IMG/VR virus record: IMGVR_UViG_3300022226_000023
Coordinates: 1 to 21,237 of that record
Length of the DNA stretch: 21,237 nt
Reading direction: 5' to 3' (one strand)
Origin: a virus
A program made the translations under genes and the position numbers. Each line of letters starts with the position of its first letter. Within the stretch, counting starts at the first letter, position 1. Of the stretch, positions 14,589 through 21,237 are shown piece after piece. The notes beneath the pieces are model-generated. The model was not told where the DNA came from. It did not search any database and worked only from the letters and a program-made list of their open reading frames with translations.

Positions 14589-15005
14589 TTAGCGAACCGG
14601 CGTGTTTTGCGGTCGACCTCTGATGATCATGGCGCTGATCAGCCCGCCCGTCGCCGGCGAACCGGTGACAGTGAAGCCGACGCGCAGGAACCGCTTGGAG
14701 CCGATGTAGCCCAGCTCCGAGGTGACCCGGTCGCTGGTGTTGACGAACGCCCCTTGCGTGCCAAGGATGAACTCGGCCGCGACGTCCGCAACGTCCGTCT
14801 TGGCCGCCGCCTCGACGTCCGCATCCTCGAGCCTAGTAGTGAACACGCCGTCCGTAATGATGCCGATGTCGATCACTATCAAGGCTCCCTGGAAGCCTTG
14901 CAGATCGACCCAGCCGGTCGTATTGTCGGTTTGCGGATCGGCCGTGAAGGCCGCCGCCTCGATGGTCTTGACCGCCGAGAACTCGTTGTACAGATCGAAT
15001 TTCAT
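14589..15005 (-). CDS. Putative head decoration/capsid-associated protein (138 aa)
   Basis: The ATG at 15005 has GGAGGAA 10 bases upstream and follows the capsid gene by 34 bases. The sequence is beta-rich with a central LQGFQGALIVIDIGIITDG, an EFILGTQGAF segment, and an ELGYIGSKRFLRVGFTVTG stretch followed by LISAMIIRGRPQNTPVR. The GYIG-KRxxRV and final RGxPxxxPV pattern is typical of small proteins encoded right after HK97-type capsid genes. In other phages the gene at this place encodes a decoration or cement protein that binds the mature capsid. It ends just before a strong terminator, so it shares the capsid's transcript. The role is inferred from place and pattern. Confidence 0.62.
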   Translation of the reverse strand: MKFDLYNEFSAVKTIEAAAFTADPQTDNTTGWVDLQGFQGALIVIDIGIITDGVFTTRLEDADVEAAAKTDVADVAAEFILGTQGAFVNTSDRVTSELGYIGSKRFLRVGFTVTGSPATGGLISAMIIRGRPQNTPVR

Positions 15006-15039
15006 CGTCTAGGTTCCTCCGTTTGTTTTCCGGCGCCGC

Positions 15040-16383
15040 CTAGGCGCTGAAGACGAGACCCTTCAAAGCCTCGAAGTCCGCCATGCCGCCGCCGACAAAC
15101 GTCGAGATATCGAAGAGCGTGTAGCCTTTCTGCGTCACCTGATCGCGAATGACCACCATGCCGCGCCGCTGGGCGATGGTGTAGGCCTTGCGCATGTCGC
15201 CGAAGTAGATCGACTTCGAGTCCGTGGCGATCGCCGGGACTTCCTCATCTTCGATGAAGGGGAAGCCCAGCAACGTCAGGTTGAATCCCGACTTCTGATC
15301 GAAGCGCGGAAGCGTGATGTAGTCGCCGGAGGTGGAGCCCTTCAGCTTCATCGTTGCGGCCAGCGTCGCGCGCGAGCCGTAGAACGCCGAGGCCGCCCGA
15401 TAGCCGGGCTTGAGCGTCGCGATCAGATCCAGCAGAATATCGGCCGGGTCGGTGGCGTTGAAGGCGCCGGCGTTGCCGGTCTTGACTGTCTCGACCTGCT
15501 TCCAGTCGACTTCGTTGTCGTACGAAGCGGTGTCGGTGTGCGTGTAGGTCGTGATGCCTCGCGGCTGAATCACGCCGTTGCCCGCCCAGAATGCCTCGCC
15601 TTCGAGAATCGCCAAGTCTTCGCTTGCCGTGTCCTTCAGCATCTGCTCGACGTTGAAGACCGCGACGCCTTCCATCAGCTCCCAGTTGGTCGCCTTGGGC
15701 AGAGCATAGGCTTCGTTAAGCGACAGCTCCAGCAGGTCGATCTTGGGAGTTGTGGTTTCGGCTTTGGTGTCGGTCTCTCCACGCCAGCCGGCGCTGCCGC
15801 GCTGGGTCTTGTACAGCGACTTGAAAGAGAATCCCGAGCGGACTTCCTTTACGGTCGCATTGCGACGCATCGGAGACAGATCGAACATGCGAGCCAGGAT
15901 GCCGCGCTCGATCGTCGGAAAGACAGCGAAGCCGCCGTCAGGTCCCGAGCCGACCGACATGGCCGCCTGAAGCTCCGGGCCCAGAGCGGCCGCGCCTTCG
16001 GTCAACCACTTCGGAACCGCCTTCTCGTATGCTTCCGCCCACTCGGGCGTGAATTGGCTGGCGTCGACCTGCTTTCGCGAGCTTTTGGCCATGTACGCCG
16101 CGAGCTCCTCATAGTCGGGCTTTTCGCCGGACTTGATTGCATCGATAGCCAGTTCGCGCCGGAGAGATTCCAGCGAATCGTTGCTCTTGTCGATCTTCGC
16201 GAAGATGTCATCTTCCATCTTCTTGAGTCGAGCATCGACGTCGGCGGCAACCGCCACTCCATCGAATTTCGCATCGACGTCAGCGCGGTACTTGCTGACC
16301 ACGCCGGTTAGGTCTTCGAGGGCGGCCTTCACGTCGCCGTGGTGAAGAGTCGCCTCGGTCTTGTCAACCTGGGTGCCTTCCAT
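15040..16383 (-). CDS. Major capsid protein, HK97 fold (447 aa)
   Basis: The ATG at 16383 has GGAGG about 9 bases upstream, within the end of the protease gene. Residues 1 to about 130 are a charged helical N-terminal region (RLKKMEDDIFAKIDKSNDSLESLRREL), the scaffolding-like delta domain. The mature capsid domain probably begins near residue 142-150 (SVGSGPDGGFAVFP), with typical HK97-fold landmarks FSFKSLYKTQRGSAGWRGET, FWAGNGVIQPRGI and LLGFPFIEDEEVP. Such capsid precursors are cut by the neighbouring S49 protease after shell assembly. The adjacent gene order portal-protease-capsid is standard. It is the most abundant virion protein expected. Confidence 0.95.
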   Translation of the reverse strand: MEGTQVDKTEATLHHGDVKAALEDLTGVVSKYRADVDAKFDGVAVAADVDARLKKMEDDIFAKIDKSNDSLESLRRELAIDAIKSGEKPDYEELAAYMAKSSRKQVDASQFTPEWAEAYEKAVPKWLTEGAAALGPELQAAMSVGSGPDGGFAVFPTIERGILARMFDLSPMRRNATVKEVRSGFSFKSLYKTQRGSAGWRGETDTKAETTTPKIDLLELSLNEAYALPKATNWELMEGVAVFNVEQMLKDTASEDLAILEGEAFWAGNGVIQPRGITTYTHTDTASYDNEVDWKQVETVKTGNAGAFNATDPADILLDLIATLKPGYRAASAFYGSRATLAATMKLKGSTSGDYITLPRFDQKSGFNLTLLGFPFIEDEEVPAIATDSKSIYFGDMRKAYTIAQRRGMVVIRDQVTQKGYTLFDISTFVGGGMADFEALKGLVFSA

Positions 16384-16388
16384 TCTTT

Positions 16389-17270
16389 TTAGCCTCCGAA
16401 ACTAGACGTGAGGGCCCGCAATTGCGACGAGACGGCCGCGAGATCCTCTAGGTTTTCCGTAGGTTGTACGGCCGGCGTGGTGATCGCAGAGAACTCGCCG
16501 ATCTTGTCGATCAACCCAGCCTCTAGCGCTTCCTCGGCTTCGAGCATCCGCCCGCCGCCGAACTTCTCTCTGGCTTCTTGAGCCGTGACGCCGCGCGCCT
16601 CAGCAATCGCGGCGTGAAACTTCCCGGACCACAAATCTACGATGGCCTTCAGGCGGTCCTTTGCATCGTCGCTCAGCTTCTGAGCCGGGTGCAGCTCAGC
16701 CTTACGAGGCGGATCGGCGATCACGGTCCGCTCGATTCCTTGCTCGCCGCTGAACGATGTGTGTTCGACGATAACGCCGATCCCGCCGACTTCGCCCGAA
16801 GGCGTCGCCCAGACCTCCCTGGCCTGCCCAGCGATCCAGAGCGCCGCCGATGCGATGCGAGGCCGCGCTACTGCAATGGTTGGCTTCGCCTCCGACAGCT
16901 CAGCGAGAGCGGCTGCAGCTTCAGGAGTGCCGCGTACGCCGCCGCCCGGCGAGTCGACGTCCAAGATCACCCGCGAAATCTGGGCGTCCGCTGCCAGCTC
17001 CCGAAACAGGTCGGCAAGCCCAAAGGCCGAAACAGCACCGAAGAAAAACGCTTCGAACAGGCCGACAGACGGCAAAATTGGCCCTCTGATCTGTACGATT
17101 GCGTCTGTTCCGCCGGAGGGCCGCATCTCGCGGACCCGCGTTGCAGCTTGCAGTTTGTCGTGGGTCGCGGCGTCGAGCTTCAGCTTCGTCGTGTCCGTTG
17201 CGCGCAGGGCTTCGAGTACTTCCGGAACGATCGCCCAGGGCTTGAACTGCTCGCTATTCCTGGCTGTCAT
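16389..17270 (-). CDS. Prohead protease, S49 (SppA-like) family (293 aa)
   Basis: I set the start at the ATG at 17270 (MTARNSEQFKPW), with GGGAG 10 bases upstream; the frame is open further up but that part overlaps the portal's C-terminus. It overlaps the portal gene by 17 bases. The S49 signature is visible: a SRVILDVDSPGGGVRG strand-loop at about 99-114, the nucleophile Ser141 in RIASAALWIAGQA, a VGGIGVIVEH strand, and Lys190 in DPPRKAELHP as the probable dyad lysine. The family cleaves the capsid N-terminal domain and itself in the prohead. Family members with an extra C-terminal scaffold are common; here the C-terminus is short. The family call is strong, the catalytic lysine less so. 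Confidence 0.88.
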   Translation of the reverse strand: MTARNSEQFKPWAIVPEVLEALRATDTTKLKLDAATHDKLQAATRVREMRPSGGTDAIVQIRGPILPSVGLFEAFFFGAVSAFGLADLFRELAADAQISRVILDVDSPGGGVRGTPEAAAALAELSEAKPTIAVARPRIASAALWIAGQAREVWATPSGEVGGIGVIVEHTSFSGEQGIERTVIADPPRKAELHPAQKLSDDAKDRLKAIVDLWSGKFHAAIAEARGVTAQEAREKFGGGRMLEAEEALEAGLIDKIGEFSAITTPAVQPTENLEDLAAVSSQLRALTSSFGG

Positions 17271-18621
17271 CGTCGTCCGTCTCCCGGCGCTGCTGCGCCC
17301 GCCGCTCCCGCCGGCCCTGCCCGGTTTGCTCCATCTTAACTTGTTGAGGGAATGGCCCGTCCAGCGGCACAAGATTATTGCCTGCGATGAAGAGCTTGTC
17401 TCCGCCTTCGGCGGGCGGCCTGCGCTTCCGGGCTCGCAGTTCATTCGGGGAAGCCTGCGCGGTCTCCAATTCGATCTGATCGCCTTCGAGCTCGGCGATG
17501 CGATTGCCGCGTTCGAGCTCGTACAGATCGAAGCGGGCTTCGAACTCCGGATCGCGGATCAGCTGCCGCTGGACGGCAGCCTCCACGCGGGAAGCCCACG
17601 GCCGAAGAGCCAGCCGCGTAAATTGGTTGTCGCCGACGGTTGCGATAGACGAGCGGGTGGCTTCCTCGCTAAACATGAAGGCGGGGATTCCGAGAAAACG
17701 GCCGACGGCGATGTCCTCGTGCCGGCGGGCTTCGATCAACTCGCTGTCTTTGGCCGTCACCATGTTGCCCAAGATCTTCATGGGGAACGGCGGCACGAAC
17801 AGCTTGCCGGCGTTTCTCCAGCCGCTCGGCGAGTCCTTTTCGTCCGGATCGTCGATGATCCGCTTCAGCTGATCCCATTGCTTGGGTCCGATGGGCGCTT
17901 CAGGGCTGGCTATTCCGCCGGACATCATGCCATTTGCCAAGAACCGCGCGAACGTGTTCTGGCTGGCGGCCGCAACGCTTAGCGATCCCTGGGCATAATC
18001 CAGAAGCCCGCCTGATTGTTGGCCGTCGAGCGAGATCCAACGCACGCCGAACCAGTCGCGCGGGTTGAGCGCCTGGCCGCGTCGAAGGCGGCCGACTCCG
18101 CGATTCTTGAGCAGCAACGGCGCCAGCGGATCCGAAGGATCTCGGCTGCGCTCGATCAATTTAGGGTCGCTCAGCGGGATCAGGTCTGGCTTCGGCTCGC
18201 CGCGCACCGATCGATTGCCGATGAAGCTGTAATGCTCGCCGTACACGCAGACCTGGGCCAGCACGGTCTCCCAATATTCAACGGCATCCATCTCCCTAGA
18301 TGGCAAGAAGCGCAGCGTCTGGTACCAAGGATGGTCCGGCGCTTCCTCTGCATAGCGAAAGGTGCGGCCCGCGCGCTGCTCAAACTTCACCCGTGAAACG
18401 ATCATCGGGCAAGTGGCCAGCGTCGTCGCGATCAGAGTGATCGCCCGGTGCGCAGCTGAGATCCGGAAGATCAGATCAGGCGTGACGACGATGCCGGCGG
18501 ACGCCAAGCTTTGCGCCGCGATCAGCGTGCGCACCTCGTGAGGAATCAGGGTTCCGTTCAGCGCGGCCGCCGCCAGCTTTACGTTCCCTACGAATCCCGA
18601 CAAGCGGGTGAGAGCGCTCAT
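17254..18621 (-). CDS. Portal protein, HK97 family (455 aa)
   Basis: The ATG at 18621 overlaps the terminase stop as ATGA and has GGAGGG 9 bases upstream. The open frame continues to 18669, but those codons lie inside the terminase gene and lack a ribosome site. The protein has the HK97-portal pattern: an N-terminal FRISAAHRAITLIATTLATCPMIV helix, VYGEHYSFIGNR, a long central part with SLDGQQSGGLLDYAQGSL and FLGIPAFMFSEEA, and a C-terminus of alternating charged residues (RRERRAQQRRETDDDDSQE). The portal forms the 12-fold ring through which the terminase pumps DNA. It is followed by the protease, in the standard order. Confidence 0.93.
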   Translation of the reverse strand: MSALTRLSGFVGNVKLAAAALNGTLIPHEVRTLIAAQSLASAGIVVTPDLIFRISAAHRAITLIATTLATCPMIVSRVKFEQRAGRTFRYAEEAPDHPWYQTLRFLPSREMDAVEYWETVLAQVCVYGEHYSFIGNRSVRGEPKPDLIPLSDPKLIERSRDPSDPLAPLLLKNRGVGRLRRGQALNPRDWFGVRWISLDGQQSGGLLDYAQGSLSVAAASQNTFARFLANGMMSGGIASPEAPIGPKQWDQLKRIIDDPDEKDSPSGWRNAGKLFVPPFPMKILGNMVTAKDSELIEARRHEDIAVGRFLGIPAFMFSEEATRSSIATVGDNQFTRLALRPWASRVEAAVQRQLIRDPEFEARFDLYELERGNRIAELEGDQIELETAQASPNELRARKRRPPAEGGDKLFIAGNNLVPLDGPFPQQVKMEQTGQGRRERRAQQRRETDDDDSQE

Positions 18622-20294
18622 AGATACAGGCCCTCCACGTTCGCAACTCCGAAGTCTTTGATCCTGCAATACTCGGCCATCGCGGCCGCCGCCCAGCCGT
18701 CAATTCGGCGCGTGTCTTTGCTGCGCTCGATCTTGCCGGGGAGAATCCCGTCATCGTGAAAGATCCTCAGCATCAAACTTTCTGCGTTCCAGCGTAGCAC
18801 TGGCGAGTGGTGAAGCCGAGCGCGGCCGCTCATGTACGCTGACTCGATCGAGCGCCAAGGCTCGGTGTAGGTCTCGCTTGTCTGGCGTAGCTTCACCATC
18901 GGAAGTCCGTCGTCTGTGAGCTCTCGGAACAACCTCGAAGCGAACTTCGGATCTGTGCCGCACGCCCGCAAGTTGAAGGTCTCGAAGGCTTTCCTGACGT
19001 GCATCTCGATCACCTTGTCGTTGATGGTGTCGCCCTTGGTGGTCAACAGGTGCCCCTTCTTGACCCACTCGCGCAGCGGGCGCTCCGTGAGCTGCTCAAG
19101 TGGTATAACCCGCTCTTCCGGTACCCAGAATTGGACGTACACTGCGAACTTCGGCAGCACCCGAGTTGCGCCAGGCATCAGCTCTTCGAGGCTCAGGCGC
19201 TCGTCTTCGTCTTCGAGGTCGATTTCAACCTCGACTTCCCCTTCCGGGAAGATCAGACCGAACGCAGCCAAATCGGTGTTGGCTGCCAGATCGAGGCCGG
19301 CGAAGCACTCGCGCCCGAACAGCTCTTCGATGGAGAACTCCGGATCAACGCACTCGTCGTATCGAGGCATGTTGAAGGCGGCGCTCTCGGCCGACGTCGG
19401 TTTGCAGAAGTGCAGCCGTACGATCGTGTTCTTCAGGCTTGGGGTCATCTCGGCTTCATGGGCACGCGACTGAAGGAACTGCTCAGTGATTAGGCCGCCG
19501 CGCAGACCGTCGTGGAAGTCGTACCAGACCTTCGGGCTTTTCAGTAGCTCGTCGACTTCGATGTCCGGAGGCGGCTCGGATATCATGGCGCAGTAGGTCG
19601 GATCGAAGTCGGGATCTTGTTGCACGCGCCGTGCGTAGCGCAACTCATCCCAGAACGCAGGGCTTGAGCCAATCTCTCCCCAGTTGCTCACGAGCACGAC
19701 CAGATAGCCGTCGACAGGGTCGATCGATTCCCAGACCCCCATGCCTTCGGCCACGTTGTCGAAGCTACGGCGGTCGTGGATCGCGTGCAGCTCGTCGACT
19801 ACGAGCAGCCGAGGCGCTTTGCCGTGCAGCTTCTCGACGTCTGTCGACAGCACCCTGACTTTGTTCTCGAAGGCAGGGAACCGGATCTCCTGGGTCGCGC
19901 TCCTGATCTGCAAGTCGAGCGGCTGGAGCTTGGGCGAATGCTTGGCGACGGTAGCCGCCGGCTTGAAGATCTCTTCGCCTTGCTGGAAGCTCGACGCGAT
20001 CGCATAGACATCGCCGCCCGGTTTGCCGAGCAACGTCAACTCGAACACGCACAGGTGACCGAAGACGAAGCTTTTGCCGATCTTCTTGGGGCCGCAAATG
20101 AAAACCTTCTTGTAGCGGCGTGAGCCGTCAGGGTTCCGGGTGTAAATCTTTCGGACGTAGTCGCGTTGGAAGTCGAGCAGAGTAGCGGGCGCTCCCAGCT
20201 CTTCGCCTTTCAGCTTGACTGCGTAGTTATCGAAGGCAGCAAGGGCGACCTCGGGCGTCGCCGTAAACGTTCCGCTACTGGACAGTTGACCCAA
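18618..20294 (-). CDS. Terminase large subunit (558 aa)
   Basis: This is the ATPase and nuclease that packages DNA into the prohead. Walker A is GPKKIGKS (68-75); Walker B is LLVVDE (163-168) with the catalytic Glu168. A coupling-type motif is LVSNWG (201-206). The C-terminal nuclease domain has GLDLA with Asp335, GTDP with Asp448 and IDGWAA with Asp532, which are likely metal ligands. Between the first two lies an acidic insert at about 351-371 (EGEVEVEIDLEDEDERLSLE). The family is the HK97/YmfN-type terminase. The start is a TTG at 20294, overlapping the small subunit by 20 bases, with GAGGG about 10 bases upstream; an in-frame TGA just above rules out longer forms. Confidence 0.95.
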   Translation of the reverse strand: MGQLSSSGTFTATPEVALAAFDNYAVKLKGEELGAPATLLDFQRDYVRKIYTRNPDGSRRYKKVFICGPKKIGKSFVFGHLCVFELTLLGKPGGDVYAIASSFQQGEEIFKPAATVAKHSPKLQPLDLQIRSATQEIRFPAFENKVRVLSTDVEKLHGKAPRLLVVDELHAIHDRRSFDNVAEGMGVWESIDPVDGYLVVLVSNWGEIGSSPAFWDELRYARRVQQDPDFDPTYCAMISEPPPDIEVDELLKSPKVWYDFHDGLRGGLITEQFLQSRAHEAEMTPSLKNTIVRLHFCKPTSAESAAFNMPRYDECVDPEFSIEELFGRECFAGLDLAANTDLAAFGLIFPEGEVEVEIDLEDEDERLSLEELMPGATRVLPKFAVYVQFWVPEERVIPLEQLTERPLREWVKKGHLLTTKGDTINDKVIEMHVRKAFETFNLRACGTDPKFASRLFRELTDDGLPMVKLRQTSETYTEPWRSIESAYMSGRARLHHSPVLRWNAESLMLRIFHDDGILPGKIERSKDTRRIDGWAAAAMAEYCRIKDFGVANVEGLYL

Positions 20295-20751
20295 GCAGAT
20301 CGGCCCTCATCGTGTCGAGTTGGCGCTTTGCCTGTTCGATCTTATCGTGTGGGCCGATGGGTTGCTTCTGACCGGGGCCCTGATCGCGTTGGGCGGCTGC
20401 CCGGGGAGCTACCAATCCTAGAAGGCTCGCGTACTGCCGCGCTATCCGCGCCGCCCGCGTGCAGTCGTTCATGAGTTGCTGCCGCTGCGCGGCTTGGCAG
20501 GGCTGGCCTAGCTTGCGGCGTGCCACGACGAAGTCGCCCATTGCGGAGCAGTACACTAGCGCCACGTCCTCAATCTCCATTGGGATCTTGTCGTCGACGA
20601 ATCGTATAGCGATACGATCCCAGATCCGGCGGCCCGTCGCATTCAGCTCGGAACGCAGCGACACGGGGGCGGCCTTTTTTGGGGCGGCCTTGCGGGCGCG
20701 CTTCGCCGGCGCTTTCTTGGCTGCTTTTTTGCGCTTTCTGGTGGCCTTCAT
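20275..20751 (-). CDS. Terminase small subunit, P27-like (158 aa)
   Basis: The small subunit recognises the viral DNA end or cos/pac site and loads the large subunit. The ATG at 20751 has GGGG runs in its leader. Residues 1-30 are almost only Lys, Arg, Ala and Pro (MKATRKRKKAAKKAPAKRAR and on), like a histone H1 tail. From about residue 31 a helical region (LRSELNATGRRIWDRIAIRF, MEIEDVALVYCSAMGDFVVARRKLG) matches the P27-type small terminase layout; the C-terminal helix (HDKIEQAKRQLDTMRADLLG) would contact the large subunit. It overlaps the large subunit by 20 bases, which supports coupled synthesis. The family is inferred from pattern and position. Confidence 0.8.
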   Translation of the reverse strand: MKATRKRKKAAKKAPAKRARKAAPKKAAPVSLRSELNATGRRIWDRIAIRFVDDKIPMEIEDVALVYCSAMGDFVVARRKLGQPCQAAQRQQLMNDCTRAARIARQYASLLGLVAPRAAAQRDQGPGQKQPIGPHDKIEQAKRQLDTMRADLLGSTVQ

Positions 20752-20792
20752 TTCCCCTTGCTCCCCTGCGTCCCCTCATGGTATCTTGTCCC

Positions 20793-20875
20793 TGTCGGTT
20801 GGTCCCGACACGCGAACGCCCTCAGACATGGGGCAGAAGGGCCGGCAGCCGGGGGGCGCCGGCCCTTCGCTTTTT
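20793..20875 (+). ncRNA. Speculative plus-strand small RNA
   Basis: A weak promoter (TTGCTC at 20758-20763, 18-base spacer, TATCTT at 20782-20787) is followed by a 6-base hairpin (TGTCGG/CCGACA at 20793-20810) and then the plus-strand terminator-like hairpin. This would give an RNA of about 80 bases antisense to the terminase leader. The promoter match is poor (3 and 4 of 6 bases), so this is only a candidate. Confidence 0.2.
20837..20875 (+). terminator. GC hairpin with T-tract, plus-strand terminator
   Basis: A 10-base perfect stem (AAGGGCCGGC at 20837-20846 with GCCGGCCCTT at 20858-20867) and an 11-base G-rich loop precede CGCTTTTT on the plus strand. It has no T-tract on the minus strand. 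It has the form of an intrinsic terminator for a plus-strand transcript, or it may be part of the packaging site next to the terminase genes. Confidence 0.55.
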
Positions 20876-20963
20876 CCTGCTACCATCGTTCCCGGAAGGT
20901 TCGGCCGATCTCGGTCGGCTGGATCTATCTAACTCGTGGCGAGCTATTGGCGTGGTCTCGCCA

Positions 20964-20993
20964 GGAAGGGGCGGTCGACGAGCCGCCCCTTCC
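20964..20993 (-). terminator. GC hairpin after the right-edge gene
   Basis: An 11-base perfect stem (GGAAGGGGCGG with CCGCCCCTTCC) and an 8-base loop lie 3 bases after the stop of the minus-strand gene at 20996. This position fits a terminator, but the minus strand shows no U-tract (it continues TGGCGAG). The rest of 20752-20995 contains no gene I can support. Confidence 0.45.
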
Positions 20994-20995
20994 GC

Positions 20996-21237
20996 TTATA
21001 GTTGCCCGCCCTCGATTTCCTCCAGTGCTTGCGGTTCAGCTGCGTTGAGCCAAGCTTCCGGACAGCCCTCTCGCAAGACGGCGATCAGCCGCTTCAGCTC
21101 CCGTTCTTCCAGGTCGCCGGCGCGACAGTTGACCCAACCTGTCTGGTCTTCCAGCGAGAAAATCATGTCGTCGGCTATCGCGACGAGCCTCTCAAGCTCA
21201 GCAGCCTTGCCGAAGACCAAACGATAAACCGGGCAGA
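20996..21237 (-). CDS. Partial small helical protein (at least 80 residues)
   Basis: The frame is open from the right edge to the stop at 20996. A TTG at 21220 could start it, but it has no ribosome site, and the codons above it (VYR before LVFGK) look natural, so I take the gene as running off the edge. The sequence is acidic and helical (AAELERLVAIADDMIFSLED, EERELKRLIAVLREG), with a small Cys/Trp-containing middle (GWVNCRAGD). No family is recognised. It lies upstream of the terminase genes, where phages often keep small DNA-binding or HNH genes, but no HNH motif is visible here. Confidence 0.55.
   Translation of the reverse strand, partial: CPVYRLVFGKAAELERLVAIADDMIFSLEDQTGWVNCRAGDLEERELKRLIAVLREGCPEAWLNAAEPQALEEIEGGQL

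Noticed and set aside
15538-16311. 257-codon plus-strand open frame opposite the capsid gene
   Set aside because: Shadow of the HK97-type capsid gene; no ribosome site or domain.
17271-17444. Upstream extension of the protease frame
   Set aside because: It lies in the portal's C-terminus, reads as low-complexity sequence and lacks a ribosome site; the ATG at 17270 is better.
16759-17982. 407-codon plus-strand open frame opposite portal and protease
   Set aside because: The opposite strand carries well-recognised portal and S49 genes with ribosome sites; the plus frame has no recognisable motif.
18622-18669. Upstream extension of the portal frame
   Set aside because: It overlaps the terminase end; the ATG at 18621 has a good ribosome site and ATGA coupling.

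Overview
The window is a stretch of a tailed-phage (Caudoviricetes, siphovirus-like) genome or prophage. It carries an almost complete virion morphogenesis cluster. Nearly all genes lie on the minus strand, so transcription runs from high to low coordinates. By eye the DNA is GC-rich (about 60%). Most starts have GGAGG-type ribosome sites and many neighbouring genes overlap by 4 to 20 bases. No integrase, repressor, replication or bacterial housekeeping gene is present, so the sequence cannot say whether this is a free phage, a phage-plasmid or a prophage. The two-frame tail chaperone and the phiE125 gp8-type connector are common in proteobacterial phages and gene transfer agents; a proteobacterial host is likely but unproven.

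Right to left (5' to 3' of the late operon): a partial small gene at the right edge (20996-21237); a 244-base non-coding region with two strong GC hairpins (20752-20995), a possible packaging or regulatory region; the packaging and head module, with P27-type small terminase, large terminase, portal, S49 prohead protease, HK97-fold capsid and a putative head-decoration protein (14589-20751); and an intrinsic terminator (14531-14566).

Next comes an accessory block of four virion-like genes (10057-14502). It includes a tandemly duplicated 125-residue domain and a 980-residue protein with about 28 copies of a 20-residue repeat. The head-tail joining genes follow: a gp6/gp8-like connector, an SPP1 gp16-like closure protein, an HK97 gp10-like protein and a DUF3168-like terminator. 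Then come the major tail protein, tail chaperone with a probable -1 frameshift, tape measure (989 aa), two fibre/baseplate-type proteins and a partial baseplate hub that runs off the left edge.

Two things break the pattern. A three-gene plus-strand cassette (8033-8869) of small membrane-type proteins sits inside the joining module, facing the other way; it may be a lysis cassette, but no endolysin is seen. In the 53-base gap between the connector and closure genes lies a perfect 16-base palindrome (9351-9366) that differs at one base from the Bacillus subtilis parS sequence, the binding site of the ParB segregation protein. The most notable features are this parS-like site, the accessory repeat-protein block in the head module, and a second, 21-residue periodic repeat in the partial hub protein.
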